A stretch of 64,000 bases of DNA, taken from the NCBI GenBank assembly GCA_905182325.1, contig CAJJBD010000014.1:1-64000 (forward strand), read 5' to 3'. Shown piece by piece: positions 38,904 to 49,699 of the stretch. The DNA is from an uncultured Planktomarina sp. (GTDB taxonomy: Bacteria > Pseudomonadota > Alphaproteobacteria > Rhodobacterales > Rhodobacteraceae). The notes under the pieces are model-generated. The model had not been told where the DNA came from, searched no databases, and saw nothing but the letters and a program-made list of their open reading frames with translations. The translations under genes were made by a program, and so were the position numbers. Position 1 is the stretch's first letter, and each line of letters begins with the position of its first letter.

Positions 38904-40211
38904 ATGAGGCATAATTGCAAATACCATAGGTTACCACTGACTACGGTTATCATCTATTGGCTTTATCAGCTTACTTTTCCAATTTTTATTATATCTGCAT
39001 TATCTCTGGCAGCATGGCGCAGCTTAAAAGAACCTTCACATTTAACACGGCTGGCGGATCGTTTCGGCTTTGGGCCAGTTGGACCAAAAGGCGCCATATG
39101 GGTCTACGCTGCGTCCTTGGGCGAAATGAATGCCGCACGCCCATTGGTACAAGTTTTTCTTGATAATGGGCACGACATATTACTAACTCACTTATCACCT
39201 GCAGGACTTAAGGCTGGTCAGAAATTTTTTGGGGAGCACCCTAAGGTAACACATCGATATATCCCTTTAGATTTTTTTTTAATGGTCAAATTGTTTTTAC
39301 GCCGTGCTAAGCCTGCTTGCGGCATCGTTCTCGAAATAGAGATCTGGCCCGCTATGTTGATTCAGGCTAACAGACTAGGCGTTCCAATGTATCTGGTTAA
39401 TGGTAATTTATTAGCTAAATCCATGACACGGTTAAATACCTGGAAACGTAGCGGTTTGCATATGTACCGGTTGTTTGACCATATATTTACTAGAGCTGAC
39501 GATTATGTAGACCGTTATAAAGCCACGGGTGTCCTCCACAAAGACCTAACCGTCACTGGTGAGCTAAGGTTAGACATCCCACGTAATCCTATATCTATTG
39601 CGAAAGGCCAGGCTTGGAGAGAAGCTTGGGCTGGTAAAGAATTTACCTTTATGATTGCCTCCTCCGTCAAGGTAGAAGAAAATATCTTGATACAATGCTG
39701 CATCGAGCTTTCAAAACAGGTCCCTACAATTAAAATTATATGGGTTCCCCGCAGCCCACAGAGATTTGCCGCAATCAGCCAAAAAGCACAGAAGGCCGGC
39801 CTCCTTTCAATGAGGCGTAGTGATTGTAATAATAGTATCCCCAATCCAATTCAGGTTTTTGTTGGGGATAGTATGGGAGAAATGGATATCTATTTAGGTA
39901 TGGCAGATGTTGTTTTCGTGGGTGCAAGCTTCAGTAACGGAGGAGGCCACAACATCGTAGAACCATTATCCACAGGTTGCCCTGTTGTAATGGGCCCGTC
40001 GACCTATGGTGTTGACTTCATCGCAAAAGATGCGACCTCAGCAGGTATTTTCCATTCATTTTCTACGCCAGAAGAAATGACAAATTTCATAATAGACAAT
40101 GCTAGATCCCCGCAAAAGTTGGAACAAATGCGATCTAATAGCTCCACTTTTTGTAAAATGAATATAGGAGTATCAGAGCGCTGTTACAATATGATAAAAT
40201 TCCACATTTAA
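38904..40211 (+). CDS. 3-deoxy-D-manno-octulosonic acid (Kdo) transferase family protein (WaaA/KdtA)
   Basis: ADRFGFGPVGPKGAIWVYAASLGEMNAARPLVQ, LEIEIWPAMLIQANRLGVPMYLVNGNL, GDSMGEMDIYLGMADVVFVGASFSNGGGHNIVEPLSTGCPVVMGP. Confidence 0.88.
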   Translation: MRHNCKYHRLPLTTVIIYWLYQLTFPIFIISALSLAAWRSLKEPSHLTRLADRFGFGPVGPKGAIWVYAASLGEMNAARPLVQVFLDNGHDILLTHLSPAGLKAGQKFFGEHPKVTHRYIPLDFFLMVKLFLRRAKPACGIVLEIEIWPAMLIQANRLGVPMYLVNGNLLAKSMTRLNTWKRSGLHMYRLFDHIFTRADDYVDRYKATGVLHKDLTVTGELRLDIPRNPISIAKGQAWREAWAGKEFTFMIASSVKVEENILIQCCIELSKQVPTIKIIWVPRSPQRFAAISQKAQKAGLLSMRRSDCNNSIPNPIQVFVGDSMGEMDIYLGMADVVFVGASFSNGGGHNIVEPLSTGCPVVMGPSTYGVDFIAKDATSAGIFHSFSTPEEMTNFIIDNARSPQKLEQMRSNSSTFCKMNIGVSERCYNMIKFHI

Positions 40212-40348
40212 AGAAATAATATCGCATTTAAAAAAAATTATTTCAGTAGAAAAACCTAACCGATCTCGACAATGTGTGATGAATATTAGAAAAGGTAAAA
40301 AAGGGCCACTGCTGTTATACAAGGCTTACTTGTTCGAATGGAAAATGC

Positions 40349-41527
40349 ATGAAAGACAACCTCCGGAAAGGCCAAGAGCACCTACCTTACGCCGTGCCCT
40401 ATGGGAAACAAAATATATCACAAGCTGATATTGATGCGGTAGTTTCTGTTCTAAATTCAGATTATTTAACCCAAGGGCCTAATGTCCCAATTTTTGAAAA
40501 ATCTATTGCGGATAAAACAAACGCTACTCACGCAGTCGCTGCTCATTCAGCCACAGCAGCCCTGCATATAGCGTGCATAGCTTTAGGGGTTGGACCAGGG
40601 GATATGGTTTGGACAGTTCCAACAACATTTGTAGCCTCAGCCAACTGTGCTATCTATTGCGGTGCTGATATTGATTTTGTGGATATTGATCCAGTTCGAT
40701 ATACAATGTGTCCAAAAGCACTTCGAAAAAAGTTAGAGCAAACAGGTAAGCCCCCAAAAGTTATCATTCCCGTACACTTGTGCGGTCAATCCGCTGATAT
40801 GAAAGCAATTCAGAAAATAGCAAAAGAGTATGGGATCCGAATAATTGAGGATGCCAGCCATGGGATCGGTGCTTCCTACGATAATGCGCCAGTGGGTAAT
40901 TGCCGTTACAGCGACATAGCCGTGTTTTCGTTTCATCCAGTAAAAATTGTCACCACTGCTGAGGGCGGTGTTGCAACAACTAATTCAGCAAAGCTGGCAC
41001 AATCCATGGCACTTGCGCGCAGCCACGGAGTGACGCGGGATCCAGAGTTAATGGAAAGTAATTCTGTTGGGCCCTGGCATTATGAACAAATCACGCTCGG
41101 GTTCAACTACCGTATGACAGACCTACAGGCGGCATTAGGTACCTCCCAGATGACACGCTTAAATAAGATAGTAGAACGCAGAGCAAAACTTGCAGCAAGA
41201 TATGATGAGATGTTACAAGAAATGCCACTTAAAACTCCAATTCAGTCACTTAATACAGCATCCAGTTGGCATCTCTATGTAATTCGGGTTGATGTAGATC
41301 GACACAAGACAATTTTCGAATTTTTGCAATCACAAAATATTGGAGTTAATCTTCATTATATGCCCGTACACCTTCAGCCGTTCTATCAGCGTAGAGGGTT
41401 CAAACCAGGCCAATTTCCTAACGCTGAAGCCTATGCCAAAGAGGCTATATCAATACCTCTCTACTACGGCCTAACCAATGAAAATCAAGATTTCGTAGTA
41501 AAAAATTTGAGGACTGCACTTTTGTAA
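40349..41527 (+). CDS. pseC: UDP-4-amino-4,6-dideoxy-N-acetyl-beta-L-altrosamine transaminase
   Basis: PYGKQNISQADIDAVVSVLNSDYLTQGPNVPIFEKSIA; VPTTFVASANCAIYCGADIDFVDID; FSFHPVKIVTTAEGGVATTN; LGFNYRMTDLQAALG. Confidence 0.9.
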   Translation: MKDNLRKGQEHLPYAVPYGKQNISQADIDAVVSVLNSDYLTQGPNVPIFEKSIADKTNATHAVAAHSATAALHIACIALGVGPGDMVWTVPTTFVASANCAIYCGADIDFVDIDPVRYTMCPKALRKKLEQTGKPPKVIIPVHLCGQSADMKAIQKIAKEYGIRIIEDASHGIGASYDNAPVGNCRYSDIAVFSFHPVKIVTTAEGGVATTNSAKLAQSMALARSHGVTRDPELMESNSVGPWHYEQITLGFNYRMTDLQAALGTSQMTRLNKIVERRAKLAARYDEMLQEMPLKTPIQSLNTASSWHLYVIRVDVDRHKTIFEFLQSQNIGVNLHYMPVHLQPFYQRRGFKPGQFPNAEAYAKEAISIPLYYGLTNENQDFVVKNLRTALL

Positions 41528-41669
41528 ATCTAAGTTTTTCTAATTGCTTATTCTATTTTTAAAATTGAACTAAAACCTCAACTCCAAATAGTGGGCCAAA
41601 AAACTTTGTGAATTAAAAAATGAGAGTTACGGTTTTAAGACTCTCCTACCCAAATATAGAGGATTTCAA

Positions 41670-42680
41670 ATGATAAGAATTGGTCTTTTAGGTGCCGGGA
41701 GAATAGGGCAAGTACACGCCCGTGCCGTCGCATCCGTGCCAATGGCAAAATTGATAGCAGTAGCAGATACGTTCACTAAAAATGCCCAATTAGTTCAGGA
41801 TCAATACGGCTGCGACATTCGGACCATTGATCAAATTTTGTTGTCTGACGATATTGATGGAGTAATTATCTGTACACCAACTGATACCCATGCTGACCTA
41901 ATCGAAAGTTTCGCTCAGGCGGGCAAGGCAATTTTCTGTGAAAAGCCCGTAGATTTAGATATTTTCAGAGTTAAGGCGTGCCTCACTATCGTTCAGGAAG
42001 AAAATGCAACATTAATGGTTGGGTTTAACCGCCGGTACGACCCTGACTTCCAAGCCTTAAGAGCCTCAATTGATGCTGGCCAAATTGGTGAAGTTGAAAT
42101 GGTAACAATAATCAGTCGAGATCCAGCGGCGCCTCCAGATGAATACATAAAGCGCTCTGGTGGCATATTTCGGGATATGATGATCCATGACTTTGATGTG
42201 GCACGCTGGATGTTGGGTGAAGAGGTTAATAGCGTGCAAGCGACAGCCTCAGTATTAACTGACCCTAAGTTTGGCAAATATGATGACTTTGATAGTGCAA
42301 ATGCAGTTTTGACCACAGCTAGTGGCAAACATTGTACGATTACAAATTCTCGCCGTGCATCATTTGGTTATGATCAGAGAATTGAAGTTCATGGTTCAGA
42401 AGGTTGTGTATCAGCAGAAAATCACCATCAGTCACGTATCACTGTGGCAACCACACATGGTTATACACGGCCACCCCTTCTTGATTTTTTCATGAACCGT
42501 TATATTGCAGCGTATGCAGCAGAAATTGAGCACTTTGTCGATTGTATCTCCAGTGGCACGCAACCTAGAACAGGCGGGCATGACGGATTGATGTCCCTAG
42601 CTTTAGCAGAAGCAGCTTTGGAATCAGTGCGGACCGGCAGTGCAGTAGATCCCAAAGACATGCTTCCAAATACAAAATAA
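41670..42680 (+). CDS. Gfo/Idh/MocA oxidoreductase, inositol 2-dehydrogenase-like
   Basis: IGLLGAGRIGQVHARAVA, FCEKPVDLD, MVGFNRRYDPDFQALR, DMMIHDFDVARWMLGEE, IEHFVDCISSGTQPRTGGHDGL. Confidence 0.88.
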   Translation: MIRIGLLGAGRIGQVHARAVASVPMAKLIAVADTFTKNAQLVQDQYGCDIRTIDQILLSDDIDGVIICTPTDTHADLIESFAQAGKAIFCEKPVDLDIFRVKACLTIVQEENATLMVGFNRRYDPDFQALRASIDAGQIGEVEMVTIISRDPAAPPDEYIKRSGGIFRDMMIHDFDVARWMLGEEVNSVQATASVLTDPKFGKYDDFDSANAVLTTASGKHCTITNSRRASFGYDQRIEVHGSEGCVSAENHHQSRITVATTHGYTRPPLLDFFMNRYIAAYAAEIEHFVDCISSGTQPRTGGHDGLMSLALAEAALESVRTGSAVDPKDMLPNTK

Positions 42681-42696
42681 CTTTAAAGGAAATAAT

Positions 42697-43302
42697 ATGG
42701 AATTGCTCATGGCTGCAGCCTCACCATTTGCGCGCAAAGTAAGGGTTTTACTGCGTGAGACAGATCAATTAAAGGCTGTTAAAGAGGTACATATTGCTAC
42801 CTCCCCTTACAAATCTGATCCAAAAGTGCAGGCTGCCAACCCAACTGGACGAATTCCAGTACTTATCAAACCAGACGGCACAAACCTTTATGATAGTCGG
42901 GTAATCACTCGATATTTAGATAGTCGTGTGAATGCAGGCCTCTATCCGGAGAAAGGCCTTTGGGATGTCCTCACAATAGAGGCAACCGCAGATTCAATCA
43001 TGGATAGCGCTGTAAGCATTTCGTATGAAATCAGGGCCCGGCCTGAGCACTTAATTAGTTCTGATTGGGTAGACGCGCAGTGGGTTAAAGTTGCGAATGG
43101 TTGTAAAGCGTTACAAAGTCGTTGGCTGGTTAACCTCAATAGCCGATTAAATATGGGACAAATCAGTGTGGCATGCGCGCTGGCCTACCTTGATCTGCGC
43201 CACGGCGCTCGCAATTGGCGTAAGGGTAATGATGCTTTAGCTGAATGGTTTAACAGCTTTGAGGGTCGCACCAGTATGATTGATACTCATGTAGATGGTT
43301 AG
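42697..43302 (+). CDS. Glutathione S-transferase family protein
   Basis: SPFARKVRVLLRE, VQAANPTGRIPVLIKPDGTNLYDSRVITRYLDSR. Confidence 0.85.
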   Translation: MELLMAAASPFARKVRVLLRETDQLKAVKEVHIATSPYKSDPKVQAANPTGRIPVLIKPDGTNLYDSRVITRYLDSRVNAGLYPEKGLWDVLTIEATADSIMDSAVSISYEIRARPEHLISSDWVDAQWVKVANGCKALQSRWLVNLNSRLNMGQISVACALAYLDLRHGARNWRKGNDALAEWFNSFEGRTSMIDTHVDG

Positions 43303-43675
43303 TCTTTATAATCTGGGGTAAGCATTAGGCCCAAATATACTTTCCAAAACCTAGCAAGAAACTCTTGATCAAATGGCCCCAAAGTGCTGCTATTTTGTTA
43401 TTTGTTAACTTTAAATTAGTAGAACTTTGGTATTCAATTGATAGGCGATAATGAATAGGCTATTTGTCTGTACATAGGTTTGCTTTAGTTAAATTTAATA
43501 AATGTTATGAACCTACTGAAGTAGCATATCAATGTTACTTAAATGCAGCAAACTCACGTCTTACAGACTGCGCCGGAATGTCCGCTGGACGCCACGCAAT
43601 CCCTAGGCTAGGAACCGATTAGAAATACCCGTTTCTGTTGGGTTTGAGACTTTGAAATTAGCTTGGAGGAACCTC

Positions 43676-44248
43676 GTGGCGCATAAAGATGAACACGATG
43701 GCACCCGTAGAGATTTTATTTACTATGCAACTGCGGGTGCGGGGGCAGTCGCGGCTGGCTCAGCAGTATGGCCGCTAGTCAACCAAATGAACCCCTCAGC
43801 AGATGTTCGGGCCCTAGCATCAATTCGTGTAGATGTAGCTGATGTTGAGCCCGGCACTCAAATCACAGTTCTTTGGCAAGGAAAGCCAGTTTTTATTCGT
43901 CGCCGTACCGAAAGCGAGATAAAAATAGCTCGTGCTGTTAAAATAGATGAATTAATCGATGGAAATGATCGTAACAATAACAAACCAGATATGCCCGCTA
44001 CAGACGAAAATCGGTCGCTTGACGAAGACGGTGAGTGGTTGGTGATGCTTGGCGTATGCACCCATTTAGGCTGTGTACCGCTAGGCGATGGAGCTGGTGA
44101 TTTTGGGGGCTGGTTCTGTCCTTGCCATGGATCACATTATGATACTGCAGGCCGAATAAGAAAAGGTCCTGCACCACAAAATCTATTGGTGCCATTCGCC
44201 CAATTCGACGGAGAGACTGAGCTAGTTATTGGTAAGGAGACTGGATAA
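43676..44248 (+). CDS. petA: Ubiquinol-cytochrome c reductase Rieske iron-sulfur subunit
   Basis: [39 protein letters not shown]...[13 protein letters not shown] at 43676 has SD ggagga (43665-43670); ORF track starts at 43652. Confidence 0.95.
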   Translation: MAHKDEHDGTRRDFIYYATAGAGAVAAGSAVWPLVNQMNPSADVRALASIRVDVADVEPGTQITVLWQGKPVFIRRRTESEIKIARAVKIDELIDGNDRNNNKPDMPATDENRSLDEDGEWLVMLGVCTHLGCVPLGDGAGDFGGWFCPCHGSHYDTAGRIRKGPAPQNLLVPFAQFDGETELVIGKETG

Positions 44249-45585
44249 TGGGTGGAATTCCGCACGATCATTATGAGCCAAAATCAAAAATAGAAAAGGC
44301 CATTGATTCACGCCTACCTATAGTAGGCTTGTTATACGATACAATTATGGTTCCAACTCCAAAAAATCTAAACTGGATGTGGATTTGGGGTATAGTGCTG
44401 ACGTTCTGTCTAACTCTTCAAATAATTACTGGTATAGTTTTAGTGATGCATTATACGCCACACGTAGATATGGCTTTTGCTTCAATTGAGCACATAATGC
44501 GTGATGTAAATGGTGGCCACATGATCCGTTACTTTCACATGAATGGTGCATCTCTATTTTTTATTGCTGTTTATGCCCACATGTTTCGTGGGCTTTACTA
44601 CGGCAGTTATAAAGCTCCGCGAGAAATTACTTGGATCATTGGGATGTTGATTTATCTTCTAATGATGGCGACCGGATTCCTAGGCTACGTGTTACCGTGG
44701 GGCCAAATGTCTTTTCATGGTACAGCAGTAATAACTGGTCTGTTTGGCGCGATCCCATTTGTAGGTGAAACGCTTCAGTCATGGATTTTGGGCGCAGCTG
44801 CCGTTGGCCAACCGGCCTTGAATCGTTTTTTTAGCCTTCACTATCTTTTCCCATTTCTGATCGCAGGCTTAGTTATCGTGCACATTTGGGCGTTTCATAC
44901 TACGGGAAATAATAACCCCACTGGCGTGGAAGTGCGTCGAGGATCAAAAGCCGAGGCAGCAAAAGATACCCTGCCCTTCTGGCCATATTTTGTAGTTAAA
45001 GACCTCTTTGCTCTAGCTCTAATATTAACTGTTTTTATGGCTATCGTAGGCTTTATGCCAAATTACCTAGGCCACCCAGATAACTATATCGAAGCAAACC
45101 CGTTAGCGACACCAGCGCATATCGTTCCAGAATGGTATTATCTACCCTTTTACGCAATCTTACGCGCATTTACCTCAGAAGTCTGGGTTGTGCAGTTTGC
45201 GAGCTTTATTACCGGTGGTATTGTTGATGCAAAGTTCTTTGGAGTTTTAGCAATGTTTGGGGCGATCGCTGTTATGGCTCTGGCACCATGGCTTGATACG
45301 TCATCAGTACGGTCTGGTCGGTATCGGCCGATGTTCAAGTGGTGGTTTGGCATCTTAGTAGCAGATTTCATATTTCTGATGTGGTTGGGTGCTCGGCCAG
45401 CACAAGAGCCTTATGCTTCATTCTCTTTAATTGGTGCAACCTATTGGTTTGCATACTTTCTGGTTATTTTGCCCTTGCTGGGTGTAATTGAAAAACCATT
45501 AACACCACCTGCAACGATCGAAGATGACTTCAACGCTCACCACGTTAAACCAGAGGCGGCAGATCTTGCTGCCCCAGCAGAGTGA
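44248..45585 (+). CDS. petB: Cytochrome b
   Basis: [70 protein letters not shown]. Confidence 0.97.
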   Translation: MGGIPHDHYEPKSKIEKAIDSRLPIVGLLYDTIMVPTPKNLNWMWIWGIVLTFCLTLQIITGIVLVMHYTPHVDMAFASIEHIMRDVNGGHMIRYFHMNGASLFFIAVYAHMFRGLYYGSYKAPREITWIIGMLIYLLMMATGFLGYVLPWGQMSFHGTAVITGLFGAIPFVGETLQSWILGAAAVGQPALNRFFSLHYLFPFLIAGLVIVHIWAFHTTGNNNPTGVEVRRGSKAEAAKDTLPFWPYFVVKDLFALALILTVFMAIVGFMPNYLGHPDNYIEANPLATPAHIVPEWYYLPFYAILRAFTSEVWVVQFASFITGGIVDAKFFGVLAMFGAIAVMALAPWLDTSSVRSGRYRPMFKWWFGILVADFIFLMWLGARPAQEPYASFSLIGATYWFAYFLVILPLLGVIEKPLTPPATIEDDFNAHHVKPEAADLAAPAE

Positions 45586-45599
45586 AAAGGAGTTAAATT

Positions 45600-46400
45600 T
45601 TGCTCAAGAATTTTGCTTTAGGCATCATCCTGACTTTGGTAGCTGGTTCTGGTGGAGTTTACGCTGCCGGCAGTCAAGGTCATGTCCATGATCACAACTT
45701 TTCATTTGAGGGTCCTTTTGGCTCCTATGATCAAGAACAATTGCGGCGTGGGCTTAAAGTGTATACGGAAGTATGCTCATCCTGCCACGGTATGAAATTC
45801 GTCCCTATTCGAACGCTTGGTGATGAAGGTGGGCCCCATCTTAGCAAAGCTGAGGTAAGAGGATATGCAGCACAATTTGTTGAGGTGTGGGATCAATCAT
45901 TAAACTATGGTGAAGGCGATTATCGCGATGCACTTCCAGCAGATCACTTTCCAAAAGGTGGTAATTCAAACGCCCCAGATCTATCACTTATGGCTAAAGC
46001 CCGGGCTGGATTTCATGGACCAATGAGTACAGGAATAAATCAGCTGCTTAAGGGAATGGGTGGTCCAGAATATATCCTATCATTACTTACTGGCTACACT
46101 GGTAAAGAGAAAACTGCCTCAGGCTCAACTTTATATGAAAATACAGCCTACCCTGGCGGCTGGATTTCAATGGCACCACCGCTAGAAGATGAAATTGTGG
46201 AATTTGCAGATGGCTATAAAAATGATCTAGAACATCTTTCAGAAGATATATCAGCGTTCCTAATGTGGACCGCAGAACCAAAACTAAACGACCGAAAACG
46301 TGCTGGCACAGTTGGTGTTTTAATTTTAGGGTTGCTGACTATATTGTTATTTCTGGCAAACAAAGCTCTCTGGAGGCCAATCAAGAACAGGGAAATATAA
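45600..46400 (+). CDS. petC: Cytochrome c1
   Basis: RRGLKVYTEVCSSCHGMKFVPIRTL (CxxCH), GGWISMAPPL, C-terminal TM. Confidence 0.95.
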   Translation: MLKNFALGIILTLVAGSGGVYAAGSQGHVHDHNFSFEGPFGSYDQEQLRRGLKVYTEVCSSCHGMKFVPIRTLGDEGGPHLSKAEVRGYAAQFVEVWDQSLNYGEGDYRDALPADHFPKGGNSNAPDLSLMAKARAGFHGPMSTGINQLLKGMGGPEYILSLLTGYTGKEKTASGSTLYENTAYPGGWISMAPPLEDEIVEFADGYKNDLEHLSEDISAFLMWTAEPKLNDRKRAGTVGVLILGLLTILLFLANKALWRPIKNREI

Positions 46401-46451
46401 TTAATTACAATCCCTTTCTGGAACCCTGGTCAAAGCCAAGACATGCGCGAC

Positions 46452-47201
46452 CTATCGACGTGTACCTATATACTTCTGTAATGCCAGGGGTGGGTTGGAA
46501 AACAAACTTTTGATTTCTTGGGGCTTATGGGCGTGACCGTCAGCTACTAAGATAGCTTCATCGGCAAACTTGATTGCATCATTAGTATCATGGGTAACCA
46601 TAAGAGCAGTAGCACCAGTCAATTTTAGTATTTTATCTAAAACTTCTAGCATTTCATCCTTTAGTGCTGGGCCTAGGGCCGAAAAAGGTTCATCCAGCAA
46701 AATCAGTGGACGCTTGCGCAATAGAATTCGAGCCAAGCCAACCCGGCCTCGCTGTCCACCTGAAAGATCTCTTGGGTATGCCTCAGCTTTTTCACTTAAA
46801 CCCACTTGATCAAGCGCTTTATCAACAAGTAAAACCTGCTCTTTGGAGAGCCACATGTTCGGATTTAAGCCCAGAGCTACGTTGTCGGCAGCACTTAAAT
46901 GTGGGAATAAATTATGTTCTTGAAAAAGAATGCTCAATGGTCGCTGTCCAGGATGGTTGGACATGGGTTTACCGTCCCAGAGCACCTCACCTGCAGTTGG
47001 CTGCAAAAATCCAGAAATTCCAAGAAGTAGTGTCGATTTTCCTTCACCAGACGGTCCAATAATTGCAACTCTTCCTCCTTTAGAAACACTGAAATCAGCA
47101 GTTAAAGAAAATTTTTCCTGTGTAAAACATACGTTTTTAAGATATAGAATGTCTTCGTCCTCCTTGGTCAAAAATCCAAAATAGAAAGAGGCTCTGCGCA
47201 A
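46452..47201 (-). CDS. thiQ: Thiamine ABC transporter ATP-binding protein
   Basis: IGPSGEGKSTLLLGISGFLQPTAGEVLWDG, LSGGQRGRVGLARILLRKRPLILLDEPFSALGPALK; in thiBPQ order. Confidence 0.9.
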   Translation of the reverse strand: MRRASFYFGFLTKEDEDILYLKNVCFTQEKFSLTADFSVSKGGRVAIIGPSGEGKSTLLLGISGFLQPTAGEVLWDGKPMSNHPGQRPLSILFQEHNLFPHLSAADNVALGLNPNMWLSKEQVLLVDKALDQVGLSEKAEAYPRDLSGGQRGRVGLARILLRKRPLILLDEPFSALGPALKDEMLEVLDKILKLTGATALMVTHDTNDAIKFADEAILVADGHAHKPQEIKSLFSNPPLALQKYIGTRR

Positions 47202-48702
47202 CTAGGACTACTGCCACAGCTGCAGCCTGATCCATTCGATATGCTCCCATTAATCGATAAAGCATAAGAGGCAAAGTTTGTAATTCAGGATCTGAAAATA
47301 ACGCAATAACTCCAAAGTCTCCCATTGAGAGCGCAGCCACTAAACCCACCGAAAAACCAATTGGTCGGCGCAATCGTGGAAAAACAATGCGCATCAACCA
47401 AACACCCCGCCCCATGTTTAGGCTCAAGCGCAAATGAAGATAATCATTATAGATTTCACGCACCGCCGGCATCAGAACGCGCAACACAAAAGGCATAGCC
47501 ATCATTGCATTCACAAAGGCTGTTACTGGTATAGCTAGGCTTGCCGGGTGGACGAATGGAAAAATCATTAAAAATAGCCCCGTACCCACAACTAGCGGGC
47601 TGGTAGAAAGACCTAAAATACTAATACCTTCAGCTATTTTTTGAGTGTTAAGCCTGCTGTAGGCAAGAGATAAAGATAGTACTAGAGCAAGACAAATACA
47701 AACCGCTGTCGAAATCAATGCTATCAAAAGAGAAGTTATGCTTGCCGTTAGAACCTGTCCCGGCAGGGTCAAAATATTTCCTAAACCACGAAAAAGAATT
47801 GCAGCAAGCGGTAATATCAAAAAAACTGCAGCACCAGAAATCCAAATTAGGTCTAGTTTACGATGTTTCCAAGCGTCAAATTGCAGTACCAAACGGTCAA
47901 GCCCAATACCCCCCAATTTAGGCAATGGCACAACACACGCTAAAAAGGCCACAGTTACGCAAATACCAAACTGGACAGTAGCTAAGCTAGCGGCCTTTCC
48001 CAAATCAAAATCAAACCGAAACGCTTGATATATTGCAAGTTCAATAGTTGTACCTTTGGGTCCTCCACCTACCGCTAAAGCTACAGTAAAGCTGGTCAGA
48101 CATAACAGAAAAATCAAAACGAACGCACCTGGAATGGCGCCCCTAAGCATTGGCCATTCAATCAGGAGGAATTTAGCCCATGAATTAGAGCCAAGGCTAT
48201 CGGCTACGCGGAACCTCTCTCCAGGTACCGCGCTCCAACCTTGTAGGAGCAAACGTGTCGCTAAAGGTAAATTAAAAAATACATGCGCTAAGATAACACC
48301 AAACGCGCCATATATAGAAATCCTACCCAATCCAAAAAATAAAAGTAACTCACTGATCCAACCAGAGCGACCAAAAACAGCTAATAAACCTAAAACACCA
48401 ACCAGTACTGGAAGAATAAAAGGGGCCCCCAAAAGGGTAATTAGAGCTCTGCGTCCAAAAAAGCTTTGGCGCCAGAGCGCTCGAGAAACTGGGATGGCTA
48501 AACAAACACTCAAAATTGCAGAAACAAGTGCTTGCCAAATTGTAAACCGAATAGCAGAGAAATCAGCCAGCACCAATGTGCCAAACCCATCACCTTTAGA
48601 GGCAACAGCGGCGGCCGTTCCAAAAGAAAATATTAGTAGGGCAAAAATTACTGCCCCACTAAGTATCAATCGTAAAGTTATTGCGATAACGCTGTCTGCC
48701 AC
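47137..48702 (-). CDS. thiP: Thiamine ABC transporter permease
   Basis: Two-module permease; EAA-like regions; GAFVLIFLLCLTSFTVALAVGGGPKGTTIELAIYQAFRFDFDLGKAA. Confidence 0.92.
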   Translation of the reverse strand: MADSVIAITLRLILSGAVIFALLIFSFGTAAAVASKGDGFGTLVLADFSAIRFTIWQALVSAILSVCLAIPVSRALWRQSFFGRRALITLLGAPFILPVLVGVLGLLAVFGRSGWISELLLFFGLGRISIYGAFGVILAHVFFNLPLATRLLLQGWSAVPGERFRVADSLGSNSWAKFLLIEWPMLRGAIPGAFVLIFLLCLTSFTVALAVGGGPKGTTIELAIYQAFRFDFDLGKAASLATVQFGICVTVAFLACVVPLPKLGGIGLDRLVLQFDAWKHRKLDLIWISGAAVFLILPLAAILFRGLGNILTLPGQVLTASITSLLIALISTAVCICLALVLSLSLAYSRLNTQKIAEGISILGLSTSPLVVGTGLFLMIFPFVHPASLAIPVTAFVNAMMAMPFVLRVLMPAVREIYNDYLHLRLSLNMGRGVWLMRIVFPRLRRPIGFSVGLVAALSMGDFGVIALFSDPELQTLPLMLYRLMGAYRMDQAAAVAVVLVAQSLFLFWIFDQGGRRHSIS

Positions 48703-49667
48703 TCCAATAGTGCATCCTTACGTAAAGCGGCAGCGTCAGAGGGACTAAATATCAGAGATTTTTTTGTAGAAAGTGCTTTTGGAAAACCCTCAGGCAATCC
48801 AGTCATCGGGGTCACTGCTGGGAACATCCAATTTGTGGTTGGAATTATTTCCTGAAACACATTAGATACCATAAATTTTAAAAATTGGTCGGCCAGCATT
48901 GGCTGATCTGTTGAACTTAGTTTTCCAGCAACTTCAACTTGCATGTAGTGACCTTCATCAAAAACTGCGAATGTTTTTGAATCATCCTGCTCAGCAATAA
49001 TATGGTATGCAGGGGATGTTGTATAAGATAAAACCATATCTGCTTCACCCTCTAAAAACATGCCATAAGCTTCAGACCAACCTGCCGTTACAGTTACGAT
49101 ATTATCATCTAAATCATTCCATATTTCTTGAGCATCCGCTCCATAAGCAGCTTTCACCCACATCAATAAGCCCAAGCCAGGCGTTGACGAACGAGGGTCT
49201 TGAATCACTATTTTCAAATCACTAGCGGCAAGTTCCCTAAAGTTTGTTACTGTCTCTGCACCAACATTTTGTACAAAAGCAAAGTATCCCCAGTCAAAAG
49301 GAGTAAAAAATTTGTCGTCCCATCCACCAGGAACGGCATAATCTGCCACAATTGAGACTGGTTCAAAGAGCCCAGTATCCATAGCGGCGGCCATTAAGTT
49401 TGTATCGATTCCAAGTACGATATCAGCCTCAGACCTAGAACCCTCAAGTTTTACCCGCGACAGTAGCGCGGCTCCATCACCCGCGCCAACCATCTGAAGG
49501 TCACACGCACATTGGGCTTCAAAAGCAGCTTCAACAGCTGGACCTGGGCCCCAATCAGAGACGAAGCTGTCATAGGTGTATACTGTCAGTACAGGGGTAT
49601 CAGCCACTGCCGCGCTTGCCAAAAAAAGTCCTGCAATTAGGGAAAGGTTTCTCATATAAATCTCCAT
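48678..49667 (-). CDS. thiB: Thiamine ABC transporter substrate-binding protein
   Basis: Signal peptide; VLTVYTYDSFVSDWGPGPAVEAAFEAQCACDLQMVGAGDGAALLSRVKLEG; TNWMFPAVT. Confidence 0.93.
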   Translation of the reverse strand: MEIYMRNLSLIAGLFLASAAVADTPVLTVYTYDSFVSDWGPGPAVEAAFEAQCACDLQMVGAGDGAALLSRVKLEGSRSEADIVLGIDTNLMAAAMDTGLFEPVSIVADYAVPGGWDDKFFTPFDWGYFAFVQNVGAETVTNFRELAASDLKIVIQDPRSSTPGLGLLMWVKAAYGADAQEIWNDLDDNIVTVTAGWSEAYGMFLEGEADMVLSYTTSPAYHIIAEQDDSKTFAVFDEGHYMQVEVAGKLSSTDQPMLADQFLKFMVSNVFQEIIPTTNWMFPAVTPMTGLPEGFPKALSTKKSLIFSPSDAAALRKDALLEWQTALSQ

Positions 49668-49699
49668 GTTGCCGCACGGGGTCAGAGATTGGAGAACCC

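Noticed and set aside
48056-48748. 230-aa plus-strand ORF antisense to thiP
   Set aside because: Low-complexity product, and thiP on the other strand is strongly supported.
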